Source: an uncultured Bacilli bacterium
GTDB taxonomy: Bacteria; Bacillota_I; Bacilli_A; RF39; UBA660
Assembly: GCA_934149245.1 (NCBI GenBank)
Contig: CAKPER010000005.1
Coordinates: 1-64,000 of the forward strand
Length of the DNA stretch: 64,000 bases
Direction of reading: 5' to 3'
Shown: positions 44,922-53,230 of the stretch, piece by piece
Numbering within the stretch: position 1 is the first letter of the stretch
Layout: each line of letters opens with the position of its first letter
The notes under the pieces: model-generated
The model's input: the letters and a program-made list of their open reading frames with translations, nothing else
Databases searched by the model: none
Told to the model about the DNA's origin: nothing
Translations under genes and position numbers: made by a program

Positions 44922-45875
44922 GTGATAAAAAATAAAAATAATTTAATAGTAGTAATAGGTTTTATTATAGGTATTGTTATATCAGCAACAGGAGTATATG
45001 CTGCAACTATAATAGGAAAAGGTTCTGATCTTACATATAGTAATACTTCTAGTGGACTTTCTTCTACTAATATACAAGGTAGTCTTGATGAACTTTATAA
45101 ATATAAAGAAAATATTGATTGTCCAGAAGGCAAGATATGCTTGAAACAAAAAAATTCTTTGGCTTTAGGAGATTATGTAAAGATGACACCTACTAAGTCA
45201 TCATATACTATTGACACTTCAAAGACTGGATATTATGTTACTTCTATTAATCCCCAGGAATTAAACTTATGGCGTGTAATATCTCTAAATGATGATGGAA
45301 CAGTTGATGTTATAAGTGAGCATGTATCATCAACAACAATATATTTTAAAGGACAAACTGGGTATCTTAATTTTGTTGGATATTTAAATGAATTAGCTAA
45401 ACAATATGAAAATAGTACATATACAAAAGGTTCGAGATATTTTGGATATAATGGACAAACTGAATATATAACTGATACATCAAAATTTACTAATCCAGCA
45501 CCATGGACTTGTGATACAGGAGGTAGTTGCAATCCAGTTGAAAGCCAAGGTGGAGGAGATGAATTATATACAAAAGATTATAATTTGGTGAAGAGTGTGT
45601 TGGGTACAGCAGGAGCAAGCAAACCAGATGGAACGGCATATTATTACTGGGTGGCATCTCGCTATTATGACTATTCTTCCGCTACCGACTATCGCTGGGC
45701 TGGGCGGTATGTGGGCTCGGTGGGTGTCGTTTTCTACGGCAGCCTGTATAGCTATAGTGGTTCGAGTTTTAACTCCAACCTCACTGTCGGCTCTCTTCGC
45801 CCAATACTGACTCTGAAATCTGGGCTCAAGTATTCAGGCGTTGGTACAGAAGCATATCCTATGGAAATACAGTGA
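44922..45875 (+). CDS. Membrane-anchored DGR-type variable protein, copy 2
   Basis: About 317 residues. I favour GTG 44922, which is correctly spaced from AGGTAGGTG; GTG 44910 overlaps that site. Same plan as copy 1: membrane helix ending SATGVYAAT, shared domain (LALGDYVKMTPTKSSYT, NLWRVISLN, ESQGGGDELY) and a C-terminal variable region from YYYWVASRYY to SLRPILTLKSGLKYSGVG. Outside the variable region the copies are similar at protein level with ordinary divergence, while the high-G+C part shows the adenine-linked pattern. Ends in TGA, 19 bases before a strong hairpin. Confidence 0.8.
   Translation: MIKNKNNLIVVIGFIIGIVISATGVYAATIIGKGSDLTYSNTSSGLSSTNIQGSLDELYKYKENIDCPEGKICLKQKNSLALGDYVKMTPTKSSYTIDTSKTGYYVTSINPQELNLWRVISLNDDGTVDVISEHVSSTTIYFKGQTGYLNFVGYLNELAKQYENSTYTKGSRYFGYNGQTEYITDTSKFTNPAPWTCDTGGSCNPVESQGGGDELYTKDYNLVKSVLGTAGASKPDGTAYYYWVASRYYDYSSATDYRWAGRYVGSVGVVFYGSLYSYSGSSFNSNLTVGSLRPILTLKSGLKYSGVGTEAYPMEIQ
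45654..45838 (+). other. Predicted DGR variable region 2 (VR2)
   Basis: 185 bp, about 51% G+C by hand count, no gaps against VR1. 24 of the 37 differences have A in one copy; the other 13 fit an A in the template changed in both copies. Only two changed codons are synonymous (GGT/GGG and TTC/TTT). The unmodified 3' block of more than 30 bp would act as the initiation-of-homing segment. Confidence 0.8.
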
Positions 45876-45894
45876 AGTTGATGTGTAGTGGATT

Positions 45895-45927
45895 ATCCCC
45901 GAGGCCGCCTAAGGTGGCCTTGGGGAT
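45895..45927 (+). other. G+C-rich 15-bp hairpin after VR2
   Basis: ATCCCCGAGGCCGCC (45895-45909) pairs with GGTGGCCTTGGGGAT (45913-45927), with two G-T wobbles, around a TAA loop. No T run follows, so a standard terminator is less likely. In the Bordetella phage DGR a hairpin just downstream of the variable region is needed for efficient homing; this one starts 56 bases after VR2. Confidence 0.8.
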
Positions 45928-46055
45928 ACTGTTGAAAACTAAGAATAAAGCTATTCTTGTCATACCATCTTATCTATAGTAAACACTTATGAAAATCTAA
46001 CACAAATTAAATATTTTTTGCTATAATTAAATAATCAAGTTAAGAGGTGTTTGAG

Positions 46056-49000
46056 ATGGAGAAGTCAGAGAAATTAAAACAATTATTAGATTATATAGGT
46101 ATAAATGAAGATAATATGGCTTATTTTATCAACAGTTATGTGGAAAAAGTATCTGTAGATAGAGAAAATAATATATTTATATTTTATGTTAGAGTAAGTG
46201 ATATTCCTAAAAAGAATGTGTATGATGATGTATTATCTTCATTATCTAGTTCTTTTAGTGCTAAGATAGATTTATATTTCTTATATGATGGTGATAATTA
46301 TCAAAATATTACTAGTTATTTATATCCTATAATAGATAGCTATATAATGAATAGTATGCGTTATAGTGTATTTAAAGATAGAGAAGTTACTAGTAATAAA
46401 AATAAATTAATATTTCCTGTATATAATAAATTAGAAGAGATGAATATATCTAATAAAGAAAAAGATATCTTAAAAACATTAAAGAAGTATGGTTTTAGTA
46501 ATTTAGAAATGGAAATTAAGTTAGAAAAAAAAGAAGATGAAGATATCTTAAAGAAAATAGAAGCTGATAGGCAAGTTGAAATACCTAAATATGTAGAAAA
46601 GAAAAATGTTGTAGCAGAAACACCTAATAAAGATAATAAAAATTATTATAGACCTAAGAAAAGTCATGAAGTAACTAAAATAAAAGATTTAATATATGAA
46701 GCAGATAATATTAATGTTGAGGCACAATTATTTGGAATAGATGTATTTGAAACCAAGAGTGGATTTAAAATATTTACTTTGAAAATAACCGATTATAGTG
46801 ATAGTATGTACTGTAAAATTTTTACTAAAGATGATGAAGAGACTGCTAGATTAAAAAGTACTCTAAAAAAAGGTAACTGGTATTTAATGTATGGAAGAGT
46901 TAAAGAAGATAACTATTTAGGTGGAGAGTTAGTCTTTATGACTAGATTTAATGATATAACCCCAATAGATGCTAAACTTGATTGGGTTAGAACTGATAAC
47001 AGTGAAGAGAAAAGATGTGAACTTCATGCTCATACCATGATGAGCCAAATGGATGGTGTTATAGATGAAGTAAGATTAGTAAAACAAGCTATAAAATGGG
47101 GACACAGAGGAATTGCCATAACAGATCATGATGGTTGCCAAGCTTTTCCACATGTATTTAATGAAGTAACAAGCTATAATAAAAAAGTATTAGCTCCATA
47201 TAAAGATAAAATAAAAGAATTAGAAGCAAAAAAGAAAGATATAGATAAAGATAGTGTTTGCGATATAAAATTAATTGATGATGAGATTTTAAAAACTCGT
47301 GAAGAAATGAAAGAAGCTAAAACATTCAGAGCAATGTATGGTACAGAATTAGAAATGAGTAATGATACACTAGATATAGTAATAAATCCTAATGATGATC
47401 CAATCTATTCTTCTACTTATGTAATATTTGATACTGAAACAACAGGATTTAATCCAGGATTACATGACACGATGATTGAAATAGGTGCTGTAAAAATGAA
47501 AGATGGTGCTTTAATAGAATCATTCGATGAACTAATTAATCCTGGTGTCCTAATCGATAGTGAGATTACTGAATTAACTGGTATTAATAATAATATGGTT
47601 AAAGATTGTCCTAATGAAGAAGTTGTTGTTAAAAAATTTAAAGAATGGATAGAAGATTTACCATTAGTAGCACATAATGCTAAATTTGATGTAAATATGT
47701 TAAAGATGGCTTACCATAAGTATAACTTAGGTGAACTTAAAAATACTGTTTTAGATACCATGATAATATCTCAAGTTTATAATAAAGATTTAAAAAGACA
47801 TAGTCTAACAGCTCTTACTAAAAATTATGGTATTACCTTTGAAGAAAGTGATGGTAGTGCAGAACATCATCACCATAGAGCTGATTATGATGCTGAGTTT
47901 ACAGGATATATTTTCTTTAAAATGTTAAAGCAATTTGATAAAGATAAAACTAAGACTTTTAATGATTTAGCAAAAGTTCCAACAGAACAAGAAATTAATA
48001 GATGGAATAGAGAAGTACACGTAAATATGATTGCTAAAACTAGAGTAGGTTTAAAAAATATGTTTAAGATAATTAGTTATGCTGCAACAAAGTATTTAGT
48101 AAAGTCTCCTAGAATTCCTAGACATATTATAGAAAGTCATAGAGAAGATCTTTTAATAGGTAGTGGATGCTACAATGGAGAAGTATTTAAAGCTGCCCTA
48201 ACTCAAAATGAAGATGAATTAAAAGATATAATGGCATTCTATGATTATATAGAAGTTCAGCCTATAAGTAACTATACTCACTTAGTAGCACGTCATGATA
48301 TAAATAGTATTGAAGAAGTAAAATATGCTTTAGAGAAAATAATTAAATGCGCAAAAGAAGCAGGTAAACTAATTGTTGCAACATCTGATGCTCATACTTT
48401 AACTAAAGAAGATAAAATTTATAGAGAAATAATAGTTCATCAAAATGTTCCTGGTAAAGGTCGTCATCCATTAGCTAGATATTTAAATTTAAAAGGATAT
48501 GAAACAATACCAGACCAATATTTTAGGACAACAGAAGAAATGATGGCAGAATTTAGCTTTCTAGATCCTAAACTTACCCATGAAATTGTTATAGAAAATC
48601 CTAATAAAATTTTAGATATGTGTACAGACTATGAAGTTATTATAGATACAGGTGGAATTCCTTTCTCTCCTAAAATAGATAAGTCTATTGAGACTGTAAT
48701 AGATTTAGTTTATACTAAAGCTAAGAGCTGGTATGGAGAAAATCTTCCCTTTAATATAGAAGAGAGAATAGCTAAAGAACTATATGGTGACAGTGTGTTA
48801 GAAAGTATTAAAGCTAAGATGCCAAAAGATGATAATATGCCTGATAGTGAATATAATGCTCAAATATTTAAAAAATTACATGATACTATCTTTAAAGGTG
48901 ATGATGAGGTAAGAAAAGTAGTTGGAGAAAACCTTCAAAATAGTAGTACAGATAAACTTAGTAAGGAAGAATTAGATAAGGCTGTAAGTAAAAAATTAGG

Positions 49001-50792
49001 TGGAATAATAGGTGGAGGCTTTGATGTAATATATCTTATTGCCCAAAAATTAGTAAAACACTCAAATGATGAAGGTTTTTTAGTAGGAAGCCGTGGTAGT
49101 GTTGGTTCAAGTTTTGTTGCAACTATGATGGGAATAACAGAAGTAAATCCACTACCAGCACATTATCGTTGCCCTAATTGTAAATATAGCATTTTTGAAG
49201 ATGAAAATGGTAAGTCATTAGGAGCAGATTATTCATCTGGATTTGATTTACCTGATAAAAAATGTCCAAAGTGTTCTAGCACTTTAATAAAAGATGGACA
49301 AGATATGCCATTTGCAACATTCTTAGGTTTTAATGCTGATAAAGTACCTGATATTGATCTTAACTTTTCAGATTTAAATCAAGCATCAGCTCATAACTAT
49401 ACTAAAGTATTATTTGGTGAAGATAATGTTTATCGTGCTGGTACTATAGGAACAGTAGCCGAAAAAACAGCCTTTGGTTATGTTAAAGGTTTCTGTGAAG
49501 ATCATGGAATAAAAATGCGCTCAGCTGAGGTAGAAAGAATTGCAGAGGGATGTACAGGTGTAAAAAGGACAACTGGTCAACATCCAGGAGGAATAGTAGT
49601 AATTCCTGGATATATGGATGTTTTTGATTTTACTCCATTTCAATATCCAGCTGATGATCCAACTAGTGCTTGGCGAACAACTCACTTTGATTATCATGCC
49701 ATAGATCAAGATGTTTTAAAACTAGATATTTTAGGTCATACCGATCCAACTCAATTAAGATTAATTCAAAATTTAAGAGGAGTTAATGTTGTAGATGATG
49801 TTCCTCTTGATGATAAAGCAACAATGGGAATATTTTTATCTCCAGAACCTCTTGGAGTTACTAAAGAACAAATCATGAATGAGACAGGAACATTAGGTAT
49901 TCCAGAATTTGGAACACCATTTACAATAGGAATGTTAATAGATACAAAACCTAAAACTTTTGCAGAATTAATAAAAATATCAGGATTATCTCATGGAACA
50001 GATGTATGGCTTGGTAATGCTCAAGAATTAATTCGTAGTGGAACAGTTGAATTTAAAGATGTAATAGGCTGTCGTGATGATATTATGGTATACCTTATGT
50101 ACCATGGATTAGAACCATTAAAATCATTTAAGATCATGGAATTTGTTAGAAAAGGTAAAGCCTCAAAAGATCCAGAAACTTGGAAAAAACATGTTGAAAC
50201 AATGGAAAAAGCTGGAATAGAGAAATGGTTTATTGATAGTTGTGCTAAAATAAAATACATGTTCCCTAAAGCTCATGCTGCGGCATATGTAATAAGTGCC
50301 TTTAGAATAGCATATTATAAAGTTCATTATCCAGCAATTTATTATGCCACTTACTTTTCAACAAGATTTTCAGACTTTGATATAGTTTGTATGATAAAAG
50401 GATATAGTTCTATCAAGAGTAAAATTGTTGAAATAAATGAAAAAGGATATGATGTTACTAACAAAGAAGCAAGTGTTCTAGAAACATTAAAACTTGCCCT
50501 AGAAGCAACAGCTAGAGGAATAAATTTTGGTAATCTTGATATCATGAAGAGTGACGCCAAAGACTTTATTATAGCAGAAGATGGTGTAACTTTAATTCCA
50601 CCATTTAGAACAATCGATGGACTTGGTGATACAGTAGCCCAAAGTATCTGTGAAGAAGCTAAGAAAAAGCCATTCTTATCTATTGAAGATTTTCAAAAAA
50701 GATGTCGTGTATCAACTACTTTAATAGATAAAATGCGTCAAATGGATCTTTTTGGTGATTTGCCAGAATCAAGCCAATTAAGTTTATTTTAA
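46056..50792 (+). CDS. polC: DNA polymerase III alpha subunit, PolC type
   Basis: 1578 residues from ATG 46056, eight bases after AGAGG; a GTG at 46047 overlaps that site. An N-terminal domain and OB fold lead into a PHP domain (CELHAHTMMSQMDG; AITDHDG) split by a DnaQ-type exonuclease (FDTETTGFNPG), then a zinc-binding insert (CPNC...CPKC) and the polymerase with DIDLNFSDL and the helix-hairpin-helix end. This is the proofreading replicase of low-G+C Gram-positives. A TATAAT at 46022-46027 is its likely -10. Confidence 0.97.
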   Translation: MEKSEKLKQLLDYIGINEDNMAYFINSYVEKVSVDRENNIFIFYVRVSDIPKKNVYDDVLSSLSSSFSAKIDLYFLYDGDNYQNITSYLYPIIDSYIMNSMRYSVFKDREVTSNKNKLIFPVYNKLEEMNISNKEKDILKTLKKYGFSNLEMEIKLEKKEDEDILKKIEADRQVEIPKYVEKKNVVAETPNKDNKNYYRPKKSHEVTKIKDLIYEADNINVEAQLFGIDVFETKSGFKIFTLKITDYSDSMYCKIFTKDDEETARLKSTLKKGNWYLMYGRVKEDNYLGGELVFMTRFNDITPIDAKLDWVRTDNSEEKRCELHAHTMMSQMDGVIDEVRLVKQAIKWGHRGIAITDHDGCQAFPHVFNEVTSYNKKVLAPYKDKIKELEAKKKDIDKDSVCDIKLIDDEILKTREEMKEAKTFRAMYGTELEMSNDTLDIVINPNDDPIYSSTYVIFDTETTGFNPGLHDTMIEIGAVKMKDGALIESFDELINPGVLIDSEITELTGINNNMVKDCPNEEVVVKKFKEWIEDLPLVAHNAKFDVNMLKMAYHKYNLGELKNTVLDTMIISQVYNKDLKRHSLTALTKNYGITFEESDGSAEHHHHRADYDAEFTGYIFFKMLKQFDKDKTKTFNDLAKVPTEQEINRWNREVHVNMIAKTRVGLKNMFKIISYAATKYLVKSPRIPRHIIESHREDLLIGSGCYNGEVFKAALTQNEDELKDIMAFYDYIEVQPISNYTHLVARHDINSIEEVKYALEKIIKCAKEAGKLIVATSDAHTLTKEDKIYREIIVHQNVPGKGRHPLARYLNLKGYETIPDQYFRTTEEMMAEFSFLDPKLTHEIVIENPNKILDMCTDYEVIIDTGGIPFSPKIDKSIETVIDLVYTKAKSWYGENLPFNIEERIAKELYGDSVLESIKAKMPKDDNMPDSEYNAQIFKKLHDTIFKGDDEVRKVVGENLQNSSTDKLSKEELDKAVSKKLGGIIGGGFDVIYLIAQKLVKHSNDEGFLVGSRGSVGSSFVATMMGITEVNPLPAHYRCPNCKYSIFEDENGKSLGADYSSGFDLPDKKCPKCSSTLIKDGQDMPFATFLGFNADKVPDIDLNFSDLNQASAHNYTKVLFGEDNVYRAGTIGTVAEKTAFGYVKGFCEDHGIKMRSAEVERIAEGCTGVKRTTGQHPGGIVVIPGYMDVFDFTPFQYPADDPTSAWRTTHFDYHAIDQDVLKLDILGHTDPTQLRLIQNLRGVNVVDDVPLDDKATMGIFLSPEPLGVTKEQIMNETGTLGIPEFGTPFTIGMLIDTKPKTFAELIKISGLSHGTDVWLGNAQELIRSGTVEFKDVIGCRDDIMVYLMYHGLEPLKSFKIMEFVRKGKASKDPETWKKHVETMEKAGIEKWFIDSCAKIKYMFPKAHAAAYVISAFRIAYYKVHYPAIYYATYFSTRFSDFDIVCMIKGYSSIKSKIVEINEKGYDVTNKEASVLETLKLALEATARGINFGNLDIMKSDAKDFIIAEDGVTLIPPFRTIDGLGDTVAQSICEEAKKKPFLSIEDFQKRCRVSTTLIDKMRQMDLFGDLPESSQLSLF

Positions 50793-50809
50793 TTAGAAAA
50801 AGTGATTAT

Positions 50810-52045
50810 ATGTTAAGTAAAATATTTGATATAAATAAGTTTAAACCATTAAAATTAAATGATAAGTATTATTTAATAAGGGCTCTAAATATTAGAGATA
50901 GTAATGATATAAAAGAAAAAATTACTATCTCTAATAACGAAATAGTAAAAATAAGAACAGATAGAGAAAGATATATAGGACAAGCTAAATATCATGAAAA
51001 CTCTCATTTAACTTTAGAAGAAGTATGTGATCATATTAAAGAAAATCATAGATTAGATACTAACTGTATATCTTTATCTATTAATCCAAATGTATCAGCT
51101 CTTTATGGAAGAAAATTTTATAATGATAAATATGTTCTAATTCAAGTCTCTTATGATGATATAGCAGAAAATAAAGTAATAAATGCGGGTTTATTTATCT
51201 TAGAAGAAGTTGAAAAAATAATTAATAATATGATAAAAGCTAAATATTTTTCTAAAGTTACTTTGCAATATTTAACTAAAATAGATAAAATGTCTCATAA
51301 GCAAGAATTAGATGAATTTATGTTTAAGATAAAAAAAGAAGCAAATTTTTATCTATGCACAAGTAATAGCTCTATAAAATATTTAGATATGACTGATGAA
51401 CAGATATTAGCTAAGAATAAAGTAATAGCAAAATTATCTATAATAGATAAAAAGATAATTAGTAATATGTCTAACATAGAATTAATTAATACAATAAATT
51501 TAGCTTTTTCATCACTAGAGTTTATCCACTATAAAGAAATATCTAAAGAAAAGATAACTACTTTATCTAGTAGCATGATAGATATTCTCTCTATACTTTG
51601 GCAACTACCACCTGATACTCCTAATTTAGATGATGTAAAAGTAATTGTTTTAAAGTATATATTATCGAAAAAAGCAATAGATATTAATTTTAAGTATGAA
51701 GATTATAATGATTATTTTAATGAAGAAGACTTTAATAAAAAAGTATTCTATTTAGTTAAGTCAAAATTAAGAACAATAAATGCTACTAACTATTTAAAAT
51801 TAATAGCTGGTAATAATTATCAAAATCTTTATCAGTTATTAGAAAATAAAACTTATGGTATAGAGCCAGTTATATTTTCTGATGTAGATAATAAAAAAAT
51901 TAAAGTTAATAATTATGTATACATGAATTTCCCTTTATCTGATAAATACATTTTTGATGTATTAGATAAAATGGATAGAAAAGAATTAGAAAAAATTATT
52001 TTAAATCCTAAAACTATAAAGAAGTTAAAACTACGTAATAAATAA
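50810..52045 (+). CDS. Uncharacterised protein, possible ADP-ribosyltransferase-like N-terminal domain
   Basis: 411 residues, 17 bases after polC. No membrane helix. The N-terminal 140 residues contain LIRALNI near residue 24, then LTLEEVCDHIKENHRLDTNCISLSINPNVSALYG, KYVLIQVSYDD and a Glu-rich FILEEVEKII. An early Arg in a strand, an S-x-S strand followed by a helix with YG, and a later Glu are reminiscent of ART-fold R-S-E enzymes, but this is pattern recognition only. The C-terminal 250 residues are helical and Lys/Asn-rich. Likely co-transcribed with polC. Confidence 0.6.
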   Translation: MLSKIFDINKFKPLKLNDKYYLIRALNIRDSNDIKEKITISNNEIVKIRTDRERYIGQAKYHENSHLTLEEVCDHIKENHRLDTNCISLSINPNVSALYGRKFYNDKYVLIQVSYDDIAENKVINAGLFILEEVEKIINNMIKAKYFSKVTLQYLTKIDKMSHKQELDEFMFKIKKEANFYLCTSNSSIKYLDMTDEQILAKNKVIAKLSIIDKKIISNMSNIELINTINLAFSSLEFIHYKEISKEKITTLSSSMIDILSILWQLPPDTPNLDDVKVIVLKYILSKKAIDINFKYEDYNDYFNEEDFNKKVFYLVKSKLRTINATNYLKLIAGNNYQNLYQLLENKTYGIEPVIFSDVDNKKIKVNNYVYMNFPLSDKYIFDVLDKMDRKELEKIILNPKTIKKLKLRNK

Positions 52046-52075
52046 AAAAATATTATGATATGAGGAGGTAATAGA

Positions 52076-52810
52076 ATGAATAGACCTATATTAATTCAAG
52101 TTGCTATGGAAGTAGAATGTCAAAAAATATTAGAAAGTATTAGTAATATAGAAGAACATAATTTAAATAATTATAAAGTATATACAGGGTTATTTAATTC
52201 TTATGAGATAGTAATATTATTATCTAGAGTAGGACTTATTAATACTTCATCATCACTAACTATGGCAATAGATAAGTATCATCCTAAGCTGGTAATAAAT
52301 ATTGGAATATCTGGATCAACATCTCCAAATATTCATATTAAGGATATAGTTGTAGGAACTTCTATTTTAAATATTAATTCATATAGAACACCTTTTTTAG
52401 AAAAAGGGTCAGGAACAAATCCTAATAATTGGGAATTATTAACTTTCTTAAGTGGAGAAGAAGATAGAATACTAGAAGAAAAAGCTGATAAGTCGCTTTT
52501 AAAATTAACGGAAAAATTATCTAATTGTTCTAAGATATTTTATGGAAAAATAGGAAGTGGTGATTGCTGGAATAGGGAAATAGATCGTATTACATACCTT
52601 ACAGATAAATATAATATTTTATGTGAAGATATGGAATCAATTGCTACTTATACCATAGCAAATAATATGAATATACCAGTAATTTCATTAAAATGCATAT
52701 CTGATAATATTTTAACAGGTGAAGAATATAATCGCAATGTTAGTATTGATTTTCAGCAAAATATTTTGGAATATATAAGTATTTTAATAGATAATATTGA
52801 TAAAATATAG
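52076..52810 (+). CDS. mtnN: 5'-methylthioadenosine/S-adenosylhomocysteine nucleosidase
   Basis: 244 residues behind TGAGGAGG. N-terminal VAMEVEC with the substrate/catalytic Glu, VINIGISGS, and CEDMESIATYTIA followed by KCISDN give the glutamates and Asp of the Pfs/MTAN family of nucleoside phosphorylases. It cleaves MTA and SAH to adenine, for methyl recycling. The divergence from typical Pfs leaves a related nucleoside phosphorylase-type activity possible. Confidence 0.78.
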   Translation: MNRPILIQVAMEVECQKILESISNIEEHNLNNYKVYTGLFNSYEIVILLSRVGLINTSSSLTMAIDKYHPKLVINIGISGSTSPNIHIKDIVVGTSILNINSYRTPFLEKGSGTNPNNWELLTFLSGEEDRILEEKADKSLLKLTEKLSNCSKIFYGKIGSGDCWNREIDRITYLTDKYNILCEDMESIATYTIANNMNIPVISLKCISDNILTGEEYNRNVSIDFQQNILEYISILIDNIDKI

Positions 52811-52812
52811 TA

Positions 52813-52858
52813 GTCAAAATATAAGTATCTAAAAATGATATTTGTATTTTGATTTTTT
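52813..52858 (+). terminator. Terminator after mtnN
   Basis: TCAAAATA..AGTATC pairs with GATATT..TATTTTGA in one long, slightly bulged stem, followed by seven T residues, just upstream of the next promoter. Confidence 0.75.
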
Positions 52859-52860
52859 TG

Positions 52861-52889
52861 TTGACAAACTTGTTAACAAATCATATAAT
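52861..52889 (+). promoter_or_regulatory. Consensus promoter of the ArsR-metal ATPase operon
   Basis: Perfect TTGACA (52861-52866) and TATAAT (52884-52889) with a 17-base spacer. TTGTTAACAA, a ten-base palindrome, lies in the spacer. Confidence 0.85.
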
Positions 52890-52894
52890 ATTTA

Positions 52895-52916
52895 TATATG
52901 AACAAACATTCATATA
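52895..52916 (+). promoter_or_regulatory. ArsR/CadC-type operator
   Basis: TATATGAA (52895-52902) and TTCATATA (52909-52916) form a perfect 8-6-8 inverted repeat between the -10 box and the regulator start. ArsR/SmtB repressors such as CadC and CzrA use sites with ATATGAA...TTCATAT-type arms. Confidence 0.8.
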
Positions 52917-52936
52917 GTTTATAGAAAGGAATAAGT

Positions 52937-53230
52937 ATGGAATTATTAAATGAAAATCAAATAATAGAATTATCAGAACTATTTAAAATATTTGGTGACT
53001 CAACCAGGGTAAAAATTATCAATGTTTTATTAAATCAAACACTATGTGTAAATGAAATATCTGATGCTATAAATTTAAGCCAATCAGCAGTCTCACATCA
53101 ACTTAGAATTTTAAAACAATCAAAACTAGTTAAGTATAAAAGACTAGGAAATCAAACATATTATCAATTAGCTGATGAACATGTAGAAAAAATTTTTAGA
53201 ATAGGATGTGAACATATAAATGAAATATAA
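52937..53230 (+). CDS. ArsR/SmtB family metal-sensing repressor
   Basis: 97 residues. Winged HTH with LFKIFGDSTRVKIINVL, the recognition helix NLSQSAVSHQLRILKQSKLV and the wing KRLGNQTYYQLADEHV. A C-terminal His-rich end (EHVEKIF...CEHINEI) could hold alpha-5 type metal ligands, as in CzrA. Its gene overlaps the ATPase start by 11 bases and has a matching operator upstream, so it should release the operon when Zn, Cd or a similar metal binds. Confidence 0.92.
   Translation: MELLNENQIIELSELFKIFGDSTRVKIINVLLNQTLCVNEISDAINLSQSAVSHQLRILKQSKLVKYKRLGNQTYYQLADEHVEKIFRIGCEHINEI

Noticed and set aside
44557..45838. High G+C of the variable regions as ordinary horizontal transfer
   Set aside because: The G+C change is limited to two 185-bp segments inside native-composition genes, with equal length and adenine-linked differences. 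Transfer would not give this pattern.
45895..45927. G+C-rich hairpin as a simple intrinsic terminator
   Set aside because: No T run follows the stem, unlike every other terminator in the window. I keep a terminator role as a lesser possibility only.
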